A stretch of 64,000 nucleotides of DNA from Branchiostoma floridae (GCF_000003815.2 NC_049989.1:1193705-1257704), one strand, 5' to 3'; positions 52,502 through 64,000 are shown, numbered from the stretch's first letter. The notes: generated by a model from the sequence alone, not told the origin. Numbers and translations: made by a program.

Positions 52502-52773
52502 AAAAGAGAAAACCCAAAAAAACTATAAAAAAGAAAACCCAAAAACAGTAGAATAGTGGGGGATATGGGAAAGGGGATGGACCAAGAGTGGTGGGTGGGA
52601 GTGAGGTGCTGCGTTATCCGAGTCGATCCGTTTCAGAATTGGTTTGATCTGGGTCCCCGGAGGGGGATGCATCAAGAGATATGTAAGCCGGGGAGTGTTT
52701 ATCCTCCCTTGGTATGAACTGTATAACAAGTAAATGCTCTGAACTAGTATACAATTACTTTTGTCAAAAGAGT
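49019..52773 (+). mobile_element. Non-LTR retrotransposon C6 (third lineage), 5'-truncated
   Basis: Starts in ORF2 codon ~19 and ends TTTTGTCAAAAGAGT before U2 nt 38. The U2 5' half (nt 1-37) and about 16 bp of promoter are missing at the left junction, so the insertion is 5'-truncated with a target deletion, or the junction is rearranged. The sequence is clearly distinct from A and B throughout. Confidence 0.9.
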
Positions 52774-52789
52774 ATCTGTTCTTATCAGT
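52774..52789 (+). ncRNA. U2: U2 remnant (nt 38-53) after C6
   Basis: ATCTGTTCTTATCAGT, then the sequence leaves U2 for unrelated DNA. This is the right-hand edge of the U2 array in the window. Confidence 0.8.
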
Positions 52790-53287
52790 CTTACCAACTA
52801 CGGTTCAGTTACTGCTTGGGCCGGGCTAAGATCCGATGTGAGTGGACCATATCTGTCCTTTGGGGGTATGGGTGACGTCTGCCTGTTAGGCTGGTTTCTT
52901 TATGTACTACATCGGTACAACGCCCCAAGAGTGGTCATGGCCTTTTAGTCAGCTGTGCCTGGAAATGCCACTGATTTCTAGATTCAGTTTCCAAGTCACA
53001 TGGTTATTTTTTGCCGTAATTTTATTGACAGTCTTGTGAGGTTAGTTAAGGCCCTTGAGTGCCCTGTAGCCTCAAGGTGTAGCGGCTGGAATACCCATTG
53101 GGTTCTTTCCACCCGCCAAGAGAAAAGAGCAACACCTTGCGACGCACGCACTTGGTGGGAAAGTGTCGGACTGGATCATAACGGAAACGTTAGCAAGTCC
53201 AGACTCGAGTACCGCCAAGACACTACTACAGGGTTTTCCCTTTTTTTCGGTGGGAAAAAAATTAAATTGCCCCCTTTAGTAACAAGC
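52790..53287 (+). other. Non-array DNA, partly 5' UTR of decayed element D
   Basis: The first ~150 bp match nothing recognised. From about 53080, GGAATACCCATTGGGTTCTT and CCACCCGCCAAGAG resemble the 5' UTR monomer of the other elements, so the decayed element D probably starts before this point. Confidence 0.4.
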
Positions 53288-54512
53288 CATGGAGGCCCCA
53301 AGAAGAGACAAGAAATGATATGTTCCAAAAGTCGTTCAGCATTAAGTTTGACGAAGAGATGGATGTCAGTAAGATTCTGGAAAGTTTCCACGAAATGGCA
53401 GGGATTGATGTGAAGTCAGATTTACACAATGTTTGGTTAAAAGGCAGGAATACCTACGAAGTGACAATGAATTCGATGGGAAAAAAGAACGAGATAATGT
53501 TAGGGTTGAGACAGTTTCCCAACATAGAAGTCCAGGGGTATGGCATGGGCACGGTAGTGTCCCTGTTCCGGGTGCCCTCGTATATCACTGAAGGCACGGT
53601 ACAAGCAGTGTTGAGACAGTATGGTAAAGTGATGTCAGTGAAATATCCGACCTACCCACCACCCTACGATAACATCCAGAAAGGTATTTGACAATACCGC
53701 ATGGTCATTGACAAGCCGATTCCCAATACCCTTAGGATCAACAACAATCATATTTGGGTAAAATACGAGGGACAAAAGTTAGTATGCCTAAAGTGAATCA
53801 GGAGGGTCACTTTGCTTCCGATTGCGACCAGATCAGATGCTTTAAGTGCAACGAGATTGGTCATACCATTAGAGACTGCACCAATGAGATCAGGTGTAAT
53901 GTTGGCGGAAAATCTGGACATACTAACAGGGAGTGCGCAGCTTCCTACGCTCGAGCCCTCGCCAAACCTAGTAATAGGTGGACGAGGGAGAGCGTAGTGA
54001 ACTTTGAAGAAGTGTCTGCGGGGGAAACGGTTTCAGATTCAGACTCAGACTCAGAAGAACGTACGGATGAGGAAGACGAGTCAAACGACTCTGTGTATAC
54101 GGGATGTAACAGCTGTAAAGAAAAGTCTGACTTTCCCCTACACATTAAGAGAGTATGCCAGAGATGTGATAAGGAGTCTCCCTTAGAGGATGCTAGCCTC
54201 ATCACATGTAAAAAGTGTTCGGAACAGGACACTTTTTACTGTGGAGAGTGCTTCAACAACAGAAGAACGATAACATCAGAAAGTGAAGCTTCCATCTACC
54301 TCTCCACGAGTCAGGATGATTTAGAACTGGAAGAAATAACCCCTAGCCCAGAAACCCAAATCCCTAGCGAAGAAACACAGTCTCCTAGCCAGGAAGTAGT
54401 TTCCAAGGCTGATAGCCAAGAAAAACAGGCCTCTAGTCAGAAGGTACAGCCGCCTACTAGAAAGGGGAAAGCTCCCAGTAAATCTACTCCAAGTCAAGGC
54501 AAAACACTCTGA
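53288..54512 (+). pseudogene. D ORF1: decayed CCHC protein with an additional zinc-binding region
   Basis: Recognisable as ORF1 by the N-terminal region (VTMNSMGKKNEIML, then VRQYGKVMSVKYPTY-like text) and CCHC remnants. The second knuckle, CFKCNEIGHTIRDC, is intact; the first and third have lost cysteines (LKVNQEGHFASDC, CNVGGKSGHTNREC). A frameshift after the start ATG (53288) and a stop at 53689 break the frame; the rest is open at 53754-54512. Unlike the other lineages, it has a Cys/His-rich region after the knuckles (CNSC, CQRC, CKKC, CGEC within about 60 residues), perhaps a PHD- or RING-like fold. Then follow Ser/Gln repeats. Strongly diverged. Confidence 0.7.
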
Positions 54513-55170
54513 AGTAAAACATCCTCTGGGCAGGAAAAATCAGTTTCAAGTAAAACACCCCTCAACCAGGACAAGTCTACTCCTAGTCAGGATATAGTGC
54601 CCCCTAGTCAGGATCCAGTACAGGAACCTACTAACACATCTAGGAAAACATCCTTAAGCCAAGACAAATCCGCTTCTAGGACCCAGTACAGGGTCCTAGT
54701 AACACCCCTGAGACGAATTGGACAACTGTCGTTTCAAAGAGAAAAAGGACCTCAGATTCAATTCCACAACCCGGGGCCAAAAAAGCGACGCCTAAATCTA
54801 CTGTCTTGTTCTCGCAATCTTCGTCGCAAAAGTCCTCTTCCATGGAAAGAATAATAGCTCAGAAAAGAGCCTACGACGGGTCTCGCTTGATGAGAAACAA
54901 CGGGTTTCCCATAGCTTGTGCCCATTTTGTGTATAAGTGAACTAAGGAGGAAATGGTCTGGAGCTCCCTAACCCTCCATCTAGCCAACACTCACGGCCTG
55001 AACTCCCCAACCTTTGCATGCCCGGTGACCACCTTCGCCCGCCAAGTGGCTAACACATTTGATTTGTGAACACATCGAGTATGTAGGGAAAGGGTCTTAG
55101 AGCGTTGGTTTTCCAAGAAACCATAGATCTCCGAACTCGTAAGTTTCCCCCCATTGACTAACACTCACTT
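54513..55170 (+). other. D ORF1 C-terminal remains and ORF1-ORF2 interval
   Basis: Frameshifted continuation of the Ser/Lys/Gln-rich ORF1 tail (54597-54854), then about 300 bp without a recognisable frame. Confidence 0.45.
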
Positions 55171-58100
55171 ATGGCTCCTTTGTTCCTTCTTCTCATTAGC
55201 CAAATGGCTCTAAACATCGCCACCTTTAATGTTAACGGGTTAAGAAATGAGCAAAAGCGCACACAGGCCTTTAATTTCTTCAAGGAAAGTCTTCAGGCGC
55301 AAAACAGTGGGGAGGGAGGGCTCTATGGAACCCAGGAACTCAGACTTCCTGTGGTGTTGCAATTTTGTTTTCCCCTTTTTCTGATTGGTTAGTTTAGGAT
55401 ATAAATAAGGACATAGATGGTAGAATTATATCCTGCAAAATCTTTTGTCAAGAAACGGCTTTTAAGCTGTGCAATGTATACGCCCCAGTCCTGAATTCTG
55501 CCAGGAGAAAGTTTTTGGTTAGTCTGCCAGAATACATTTCTAAAAAGAATAACGGTAACAACGTTATTCTTTGTGGGGATTTCGATTTTGTAGAAGATCT
55601 GGCCTGGGATAAAAAAGGGGCGAACCCTACCCAAGGAAACATCGGTAGTAAGGAAATTCAAGATATTTGTTCACAATTTGATCTCGAAGATAAATAGAGG
55701 GTCTTAAATCCCAATACCCTTCGTTTTACCTGGAGGGACAAAAAAGTGCACAGTACAGTGCAGATTGGATGGATTTTACTTGCCCCAAAGATTGGACGTT
55801 AGCCTTTTTGCTTATCTCCCTGTCCCCTTTTCGAACCATGACGGCGTACAATTCTCCATAAAAGTAACCAAAAACATAATAAGGGGGGAGGGTTTGTGGA
55901 GATGCAATAGCTCTGTCTTAGCTAGCAAAGCTTTCCAGGAGGATTTTGACAAGCACTTTGACTTTTGGGTTCTGCTCATTCCATATTTCCCAGATCTACG
56001 TCAGTGGTGGGATTCCTTGAAGGGCAAAATTAGATTGTTGATTGTGAGTCATACCAAGAGGATGGCTTTGGAAAAGAGACAAAAAAAGACCGTCGAATAG
56101 ACCGTATTGACTTTTTGACCATTGCTATTGCACATCAACCAGATCACGATTTAGCAAAAGAACTAGCCCGCTTAAAACAAGAGCTTTTTGAGTTGAAGAA
56201 ACAGGAAAACAGGGGGCCAGAGTCCGATCACCGGTTCGATGGGAGGAAGAGGGAGAAAAACCTACAAAATTCTTTCTGTCTCGGAAAGTATCCAGAGGAA
56301 AGACTAAAGCTGTAGAAGACATAAGAGATGAAGAAGGAAAGATTATTAAAGATCAACAAGGCATTAGTAAAGTTTTCGAGTCCTTCTACGAAAACTTATT
56401 CGCGGAAGAAGAATTAGATGATGAAGCCCAGGAAAAACTTCTGGACCAGTTGTCCAACACTATTCCTGAGGATGTTCAAGTACAACTAGAACAGCCTCTA
56501 ACATCGGAAGAGTTTTTGCTGGCCCCCGGGGAGGACGGTTTGACCAAAGAGTTCTACATTCTATTTTGGGACAAATTAAAGAATCACTTACCCATAGTTT
56601 TAAACAAAGGTTTACAGCGGGGGGTCTTATCTGAGTCCCAAAAAGGCAGTGTCATAACCTTGCTTAATAAGGCGGGGGATCCGCTTGAAGTAAACAAAAG
56701 ACCTATCTCTTTACTCAATGTTGACTATAAAATCCTCTCAAAGGCTATCACAAACAGGTTAAAGAATGTCCTCAAATATATTATCCACGAGGATCAGTCA
56801 TGCGCTGTACCTGGCAGGTCGATCACCGACAATTTGTTGGGTTTTAGAAACATCATCGACTTTTTTTAGCACAAAAATCTAGAAGGTGCCATCATTTCTC
56901 TAGATCAGCAAAAAGCCTTTGACAGAGTGAACCACCAATTTTTGGACAAAGTGCTCACCAAAATGGGATTTGGACATGTCTTTAGAGGATACATTCAGAG
57001 TTTATACAAGAACGCCTATTGTAAAATTATGGTGAATGGACATTTATCGGATAAAATCGTGTTCAGTAGGGGAGTAAGACAAGGATGTTCCTTGTCCCCC
57101 TTGCTGTATGTTATCACCCTAGAACCGTTGGCCTGCTTAACAAGGAATAATAAAGACATAAGGGGGGTCCAACTACCAAATGGGAAAGAGAAGAAACTCA
57201 GTATGTTTGCAGATGATTCCAGTGCGTTGGTTACTACAGACGACTCTATCGGACGTCTTTTTGAGGATATTAAAACATATGAACTGGGTGCAGGTGCAAA
57301 ATTAAACAAAGAGAAATCTGAAGCCTTGTGGCTTGGTAAATGTTGAGGTAGGGGGGATGGTCCATTACAGTTAAAATAATGGACAAATTCAAAACTTAAG
57401 GTGGTTGGGGGATTTTTCGGTAATGGTAATTTCGCCAGAACCAATTGGAAACACAGAATTTTTGAGTTTAAAGACAAGTTGGTTAAATGGGAAGACAGTA
57501 CTTTGTCCTTTGAAGGGAGAAAAGTGGTCATCAACACCGTTCTAATCCCGACGTTATGGTACATTGCTCCTGTCTTTCCTTTACCAAAAGTGTGTGAATA
57601 GGAAATTCAATCACTTATCTTCAAGTTTCTGTGGGGGGGGGGGGAGCTGAACAGATTAAGAGATCAGTTTTATATCTTCCAAAGATGAAGGGTGGGTTGG
57701 AGGTAGTAAACGTTGCGGAAAAAGCTAAGGCCATGCTGGCTTTGACTTGGAAACATATGGTCCAAAAGGAAAGTGCTGCTTGGGCAGTTATAGGTAGATA
57801 TTGGCTTGGTTTGTTCTTGAATAAACTAGGTCTCTATCCATGGAGTAACTTGGTCCCATACTGTGTGGAATGGCCTAAGACACAACAGCACTTAAAGGAG
57901 GTGGTTGAATGGTATAACAACTTAGATCACACTTTAGACTGGTCAAAAACAACTCTAAAACGCTTGTACTCCTTGAATAAGGGTACTTGGGGCGGGGATG
58001 CCGCCGTTGTTTCGCGTCAACCGAGAAAAAAATGGCCTAAGATTTGGGGGGTCTGTCACAATGAATTTCTTCCTAACTTTTTGAAAGACCTAAATTGGAA

Positions 58101-58250
58101 AGTGGTTCACAACATAGTAAAGACAAAAAATTAATCAAAGATAGTCAGTGCAGTTGGCCAACATGCACTCGATCAGAAACCCTGCAACACGTATTCTTTG
58201 AATGTGAAAAGTCCGAGGAATGCTGGTCGTGGTTAGAAGGCTTTATAAGA
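55171..58250 (+). pseudogene. D ORF2: decayed EN-RT
   Basis: Homologous to ORF2 of the other lineages but broken by many stops and frameshifts. Visible pieces are ATFNVNGLRNEQKR (55200s), GDFDFVEDLAWDK (GDFN with N to D), SNHDGVQFS, EDGLTKEF, NKRPISLLNVDYKIL, DQKAF-like (LDQQKAFDRV), GVRQGCSLSPLLY, FADDSS (RT catalytic box, YADD to FADD) and a C-terminal region to about 58250 where similarity ends. It is the most diverged copy, so it is an older, non-U2-linked relative. Confidence 0.82.
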
Positions 58251-58820
58251 AGATGAATCGTTCACGATTTTCGAATCGAATACTCATTTGCATTACTGGA
58301 GAACGTGGGTGTGGGGTCCATGCTAGGACAGGCGAAAGTGACTCAGTTTGTTTGACCCCTCGAAGAACTCGACTATATCCGTCCCATAGTCGGCATTCCG
58401 GCTGTTTGCTAACGGCGGTCGTGGGGTCCAGGCTAACAGGTGACAGAGTTTGTTTTGACTCCTTGACGATATAAAAACTTTTTCTTTTTGGACAATCACA
58501 AAAGCCATACGTTTTGTCAATTTATTCGGCCCATTCCCCCTTTGCGAACGTATGACAAAATGAATCAGGACTGGGACTTGAAGCTGAATGAGTCTATCCC
58601 AACCTCTCCCCTTGTGATGAACTTATCGGGTGATGGGTCAGAGTCGGAAACCGAGGCTTTGGGTCCCAGATAGAACAGTACTCTTCTTGGGCATCTCCTA
58701 ATGGAGGAAACCAACTTCCAAAGTTAAAAGCGCAACAACAGAAGGGCAGGGACAGGAAGGAAGACATGGTTGATGTCTCTAAGCCTTATCTATAGCTTGG
58801 AAATTAGTATCCGTTTTTTC
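58251..58820. other. Non-coding interval between two decayed elements
   Basis: Nothing recognised except an imperfect ~120-bp direct duplication: GTGGGGTCCA...GACAGG...GAGT/AGTTTGTTT occurs at 58311 and 58431. Confidence 0.4.
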
Positions 58821-61181
58821 AAAATGACGGACCTAAACATAGTGTCACTCAACGTGAATGGGATGAAGGATAGAGATAAACGCCAGGCAGTCTTTGATTT
58901 TTTTTCGGACAAGGAAAGTTGATGTGGCCTATCTTCAGGAGTGCCACGTCTCCTCCTTGGCCGACAAGACGTATTGGTCACGTCAATGGGGGAACAAAGC
59001 TATCTGGTCTTTGGGCACAAACTCTGCAAAGGGTGTAGGTATGCTCTTCGGCCCAGGGATTTTAGTTGTGGCCCACCGCTCGGACACGGAAGGCAGGGAT
59101 GTGTCTGCGTTAGTTAAGATAGACGACACAAAGTACAATATTGTTAATGTTTACGCCCCAAGTATCCCTGCACAAAGGGTGAAGTTCTACGCCGAACTTT
59201 ATCAATACATGTTTCCGAATGCATCGCTGATTGTCAGTGGAGATTTAAATTGTGTACTCGACCCTATCCTAGACAGATGCTCTGGGTCGTCTTCATCTCC
59301 CAGAGATAACGTTAGGGATGTGGTAGAGCTCAGGGGTTTCTGTGAGGATCTTGGTCTGGTTAACGGTTGATGTTTGGAGAGAACAACACGCAAATCAGAG
59401 GGAGTTCACATGGAGCTCTAAATTATGTGAAACTCGGTCCAGACTGGACAGATTTTATGTGTCAGATCCTGTGCATTGCTCGTCGGAGATAAGAATATTC
59501 CCAATGTCTGATCACGACGCAGTATTTTTGTCCGTTACCCACACTCCCAGAGTAGAACGCGGAGCTGGGGTGTGGCGATGTAATACGGAGGTTTTGAAAG
59601 ATGGCATTTTTATTGAAGAATTCTCTGAAAGATACGAAGAGTGGCGAGCCCGGAAAGGCAGCCACGAGTGTCTCAGAGAGTGGTGAGAGGAGGTGAAAAG
59701 TAACATCAAAGACCTCCTGATCAGCCACTCGAAGCGCAGAGCTAAGGCAGCAACATTGATACAGCGGGATCTCGAGAAAAAATCACAATTTGACGTAGTC
59801 ATTAGCGTGAAATTGCGTTTCTGCAGTAACACAGTTATGTTTGAGTGGTATACAGGTGAAGTGTTATACACAGGTGAATACTAATGAAGAAGTGGCATCC
59901 AAGTGTGCGAGTGCAGACAATGGATAAGAGGAAGTGACAAGCTGAGATAGTCATTCGAGGTCGCGACTGCTACAGCTACTGCCGTGTCTTCTTTTTGTCG
60001 GCAAGTGGCTGTATCAGACTCGGAGTTCACCCAGAGCCAGGAGGAGAAGGTGATGGAAGCTTTGAAGCTGCTGGTCGCAGGAAACGTGGACAAAGCGGTG
60101 GACGAGTTACAAGAAGGTGTCTCAGAGAGTGGTGGGAGGAGGTGAAAAATAACATCAAAGACCTCCTGATTAGCCACTCGAAGCGCAGAGCCAAGGCAGC
60201 AACACTGATACAGCGGGATCTCGAGAAAAATAGATATGCTGAGGTCTTGCCTGAACAATGGCGGGACATGTCCCGTCACGGCTCACGAATATCAGACGGC
60301 AAAGGACCAACTGAAAACGTTGCTATCAGATAAGTTAGCAGGACAACGGGTCCGTAGTAGAATCCAGAACTTTCAGAAGGACGAAAAGCCGACCAGTTTT
60401 TTCTTCAGCAAAGAAAGAAAGAGGGGAGAGAAGAAAAAGGTTTAGAGAGCTGAGGAAGGCTAATAGCGAAATTGTTTCTTCTACGCTAACCTCTATAGCG
60501 CAGATACGATAGATAGTGGGGATAAGAAATTCTTCTTAGACAAACTAGTGCCTACTCTCCCTGTGACAGACCGGATTCGGCTTGACCAGCCGATTGCGCT
60601 AGAAGAATTGGAGCAGGCTGTCAAAGAAATGCAGAATTGGGAAATCCCGGGCTCGGATGGTCTTCTCAAAGAGTTTTACACTCAGTTTCGGGCCCTTGTT
60701 GGACAAGATTTGCTCCAGGTTCTCAATAAAGGTCTAAAGGAGAATTGAGTTGTCTTCATCCCAAAGAGGGGGTGATATTACACTCCTTGTCCTTGACAAG
60801 AAGGGAGATCCCTTGAACCTGGCAAACTAGCGCCCGATCTCGCTGCTTAATGTAGACTACAAGATCTTGGCCAAAACTTTAGCAAACAGGTTGAAGGTTG
60901 CCGTTGGAGAGGTTATCCATACAGACCAATCCTGTGGCATATCGGGAAGATCTCTAGAAGACAGTCTGTCTTTGCTAAGAGACGTAACTTCACATGTGTT
61001 GTTGGCTCTTGATCAGAAAAATTATTTTGACAGGGTTGACCACAGTTACATGGCAGACGTTCTCGCTAAGTTGGGGTTTGGCCCCAATTTCCAAAGGTGG
61101 GTAGGAACTCTGTACAACTCTGTTTCTAGCCGAGTGTCTAGAACCGCCTGTTCTGTACTGGTAAACGGTCAGCTTTCTTGA
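58821..61181 (+). pseudogene. Decayed lineage A-like ORF2 (A7)
   Basis: Begins ATGACGGACCTAAACATAG, matching the start of lineage A ORF2. It then continues with frameshifts (extra T's near 58896) and stops (59370, 59686 and others) through the endonuclease (GDLNCVLDP, SDHD) into the RT (ENWEIPGSDGL-like, LLNVDYKIL, DQSCGISGRS, LDQKNYFDRVDH). It ends before the YADD box. An insert at 59783-60116 is flanked by a ~115-bp duplication. Divergence from A1-A3 is moderate, so it is an older copy. Confidence 0.85.
59668..60231 (+). repeat. 115-bp direct duplication flanking a foreign insert in A7
   Basis: Retrotransposon sequence from GTGTCTCAGAGAGTGGTG to GATCTCGAGAAAAA appears at 59668-59782 and again at about 60117-60231. 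Between them are 334 bp not found in any other copy. The insert ends with an open stretch that reads VSDSEFTQSQEEKVMEAL and continues KLLVAGNVDKAVDELQEG, protein-like and amphipathic. Confidence 0.75.
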
Positions 61182-62105
61182 CAAGTTTAATCTTGAGACA
61201 ATACATACCATCCAATGTACCATCACATTAATTATGATTAGGATCTACGTTTGTCCTCATCTTTCACTAGCACTAATTTTAATTTTGCCGTTATTCTCTC
61301 CTCACTTCCTGGTATCTTATATGCCTTTTATGTATGACTAGCTTAATACCATGCAGTTTGGTAACTGTTTTGATGACATACATATTCAATGTCAATCCAC
61401 TGATGCATGTTTTGCTATATGCAGTCCCAATCACAGAGGCAGACATGGGGAGGCTGGGTAAAGAGTGCCGATAATCTCTTGAATTAGAGGCTTGGCAGTA
61501 CGAAACAAGAGCAAGAGTGTTCGAAGAATTTGGCTGTGGTTTTTCTTTATAGTATCCAGCATAGTGACTAAACCATAATTCCTAAAAGAATCCTGAATAG
61601 AAATATCTGGCTAGCAGAGTTTTTTTTTCTTTTTCTTGAAAACGATAAGGCCTAAGTGCTCAATTTTACATTAAGTATAGTGTAAGATACTGACACTTAT
61701 CTGACAGCGTATTATGAATCGCTAACTGAATGATTGGTTACTTGTCTGACATCATGGCCTATTTCCCCTTTGTACAGCTGCTCTGTGCAGGTGGGAAAGG
61801 ATTAGATGACAGCACTCCACGAACTTCATTAATTGCAGTATTATAATATTAAGCAAAAGAAAAAAAATACACTTGAACATGGGGCTGGACCAAGAATGCT
61901 GGGAGGGAGAGAGGTACTGCGCCGAGCTGTGTCTACTGTGTGGTCATGATGCTGAGCTTGCTAGCAAAGGTAAGGGTGCAGTTTCAGACAACATAACCCT
62001 ACATATTGGAGTTCAAGCATTTACCGTTCTTAGGTCATTCTCCTGCCTGATGTGTCAGGTCCAAACAACTTTTTAACTGCTTTTCAGTCAGCCACGGAAT
62101 CACAT
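61182..62105. other. Intergenic DNA with a 3' UTR remnant
   Basis: Mostly AT-rich with no gene. At about 61878-61930, GGGGCTGGACCAAGAATGCT and the following bases resemble the 3' UTR of lineages A/B (GGATGGACCAAGAGTGGTGG... GGTGCTGCGCCGAGC), so a remnant of an element 3' end is present. Confidence 0.55.
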
Positions 62106-62618
62106 TCACCACTCATCTGGCACATTCGGGGTTGACCCACATTTAAACGTAACAACTTCCTGCCAAATCATGACTTTGTTTGGGATATTTCTTGCCAGTT
62201 GCATTTTATAGTGCCTGGTGCCTGTTAGGAGTTCAGGGTACCCCCGGCTGGCATGGGTGAGGAATCTGCTTGCCTTAACCTCCCCGTAGGCTTGAAGTTT
62301 GTGGCGTACGAAACTGTCCTCTACCTCTACCGGTATACCATAGGCGGTGACAATCACCGTGTCCGTTCCGTTGTTGTCTACATCGACGGAAAAGTCCGCG
62401 ACCAAAGACGGGTATACCCTCAAGAGGTCTTCCTTCGATTTGAAGGTGATCTCATATTTCCCTTTGTCCTTTCTGATGATCCCCTCGATATCTTTGTTGA
62501 GATCTAAATCGTGTGCCTTTAGCAGTTTTGTAACGTCAGCAGACTCTGTTTGTGACGGCTCAAAAAACGTGATCTCCACGCTCCTCTGTACAGCGAACTT
62601 AGAAAGAACGGGAGGCAT
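62106..62618 (-). pseudogene. ORF1 N-terminal fragment of a further lineage, minus strand
   Basis: 170 residues from an ATG (62618) homologous to the N-terminal domain of the other ORF1s: VEITFFEPSQTESADV, VTAYGIPVEVEDSFVRHKL, YGEVKASRFLTHASRGYPEL and TGTRHYKMQLARNIPN. Similarity stops just before the first CCHC knuckle. It is an element fragment that kept its 5' part and lost its 3' part, the reverse of ordinary 5' truncation, so a later rearrangement is likely. Confidence 0.8.
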
Positions 62619-63190
62619 GATGTTTTATCACGTTTGTCTGAGATTTGTCCTACTACCATGGGTTTAAAACACTTCTCAGGCAAGGAACACTGAAAACGGT
62701 ATCCCCAAAAACCCTAACACACTCCTACCAGGGCGAAATGAGATACCCCGTATGTAGATCACTGTCTGGTATGCCGCATTCCAGGAAGCACTAAGGAGAC
62801 AGCCGGGCGATACCAACTCCGGTGTTTTGGGGGTGAGTGTTTTGAGGCTAACTACCCTAATACACAAGATACACAAACCTAAAACACACAGGCAATACCA
62901 AAAATTACCTCAACACTACCCTATTTTCACCCGGGTAAATCAAGTCAAACCAGAGTTACGAAGGGGGTTAAACTTTGTTTTGAACCGGAGACGTTTGGGT
63001 TATACCAACCCTTCCGCCACTTAGAACGGGGGTAGTGGATTGGAAAGTCCTAGAAACACAACAAATACGACTAGATAAGGCAAACAAAACAGATAGATCT
63101 AATAACAGAAATCTTATTTCCTACCATACGAAAATTAATCCTTCTTGCTCAACGTAGGGAGGAGAAACCCGCTGTAAAAGTACCAACGTA
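62619..63190 (-). other. Probable 5' UTR of the minus-strand element
   Basis: Read on the minus strand it contains CGTAACTCTGGTTTGAC and other pieces resembling the 5' UTR monomers (CCCCCTTCGTAACT, ACTCACCCCCAAAAC). The outer limit near 63190 is uncertain. Confidence 0.45.
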
Positions 63191-64000
63191 ACGCTGGATA
63201 CACGTCAGACGGTGCACGAAGCTTGCCTGTACCGAACCCGTCCCGTAGAGGGGGTTCGGTGCCACAAAAACTCTTGTAACTCAGCTTTAACTGAACATAC
63301 AGGAACAGAAAACCCACCCAAACGATCCTGGGAAGCCCAGCAAACCGAAAAACTAAATGTCGGGCCTAGTCGTTCGCTCCAACCGGTCGGAAATGGCTGG
63401 GAAAGAGCTCTAGACAGAGAGCGTGCCTCAGCCTCGTGTGCTCCAGAAGAGTTAGGACGCTACGCATGCGCGCATCAAGGAGGGTCTGCATGGGGTTGCC
63501 AGAACACGATATTTCGCCTGAGGATATACATGATTAAAGCCATACCGAGGTTACACTAATACTTCCGTCATAATGTGATAGACTATTACAAGATCTTACG
63601 AGGCATTTTGTCCAAGGACATGCTGATGCCGAGATGACTTTCATTTACAATGAGCACATTTTCAATTTGTTTTGGGGTGGATAATAACTGTTGTAAGTTT
63701 GTAAAAGTTAGATCATCATCAGTACTAGTACGTAAACGTACGTTATGGGGAAATGTGTATACATGAAGATTACCCACAGATATGCCATTGTAATTTGAAG
63801 CGAAGGAGAACGTTATAATACGCCTAATAAGATGTGAAACTTCAACAAATCGGCAAGCTGTCATTTTAAAGTAAACTCAAGACTGGCGGGAATTGGGAAC
63901 CATCTCACTCGGCTGAGAGTTTGTAAAGAATGTTAGATTGTGCATTCACTATCATGGAATCGTGCAAACTGAGCATAAAAAATAATGTGTAGGTGGACGT
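63191..64000. other. Unassigned DNA to the window end
   Basis: No convincing ORF, repeat or RNA gene. The short open frames here are not supported by any recognisable motif. Confidence 0.5.

Noticed and set aside
1-64000. CRISPR arrays or bacterial operons
   Set aside because: None seen; the spliced genes, U2 snRNA and LINE-type elements show a eukaryotic genome.

Overview
The window reads as animal nuclear DNA: spliced genes, U2 snRNA repeats, CCCTAA-type interstitial repeats and Tx1/L1-like non-LTR retrotransposons. A lancelet (Branchiostoma) or another marine invertebrate is my best guess, but no single-copy host gene settles it. Except for the last 11 kb, almost everything belongs to one locus: a tandem array of U2 snRNA genes (unit about 1.1 kb) invaded by site-specific retrotransposons, one of which was later split by a 12.8-kb DNA transposon.

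Layout. At 1-49018 seven U2 repeat spacers are visible, each joined to U2 sequence. Only two U2 genes are uninterrupted (36018-36210 and 37131-37322); the second lacks one T of the Sm site. The other U2 copies are split after nucleotide 37, inside the branch-site recognition sequence GUAGUA, by retrotransposons in the same orientation as U2. There are at least three lineages: A (copies A1 1132-7352, A2 8537-14779, A3 15886-34982), B (B4, 5' part lost in a 100-N gap, ending 41636, followed head to tail by B5 41637-47970) and C (C6 49019-52773). Each full element has a 5' UTR with two related hairpin-bearing monomers, ORF1 (three CCHC knuckles), ORF2 (APE endonuclease, reverse transcriptase, C-terminal zinc knuckle) and a 3' UTR with a short hairpin. 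A2 and A3 keep both ORFs open; A1, B5 and C6 are damaged. Architecture and target fit the Tx1-clade U2-specific elements known as Keno (name from memory, not checked).

A3 is interrupted between its two 5' UTR monomers by a 12,834-bp terminal-inverted-repeat DNA transposon (16348-29181) with a perfect 9-bp target duplication. It carries a three-exon RecQ-like helicase, a five-exon 1,148-residue transposase on the opposite strand with a candidate D-D-E triad and two zinc fingers, and a third gene for an acidic, serine-rich 249-residue protein with internal repeats and two PxDLR motifs. The gene set suggests the Academ superfamily, helicase-bearing branch (AcademH). The helicase and transposase presumably act together in mobilisation; the third protein has no obvious role.

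From 52790 to the end lies a graveyard: a decayed distant relative of the same retrotransposons (D, about 52950-58250), a decayed A-type ORF2 fragment with an internal duplication around a foreign exon-like insert (58821-61181, with a 3' UTR remnant near 61880), and a minus-strand 5' fragment of a further lineage (62106-63190). The most unusual observation is that copies A1 and B5 contain four short stretches in which retrotransposon sequence is replaced by a nearly equal length of U2-repeat sequence; this is either unusual gene conversion or an assembly artefact.
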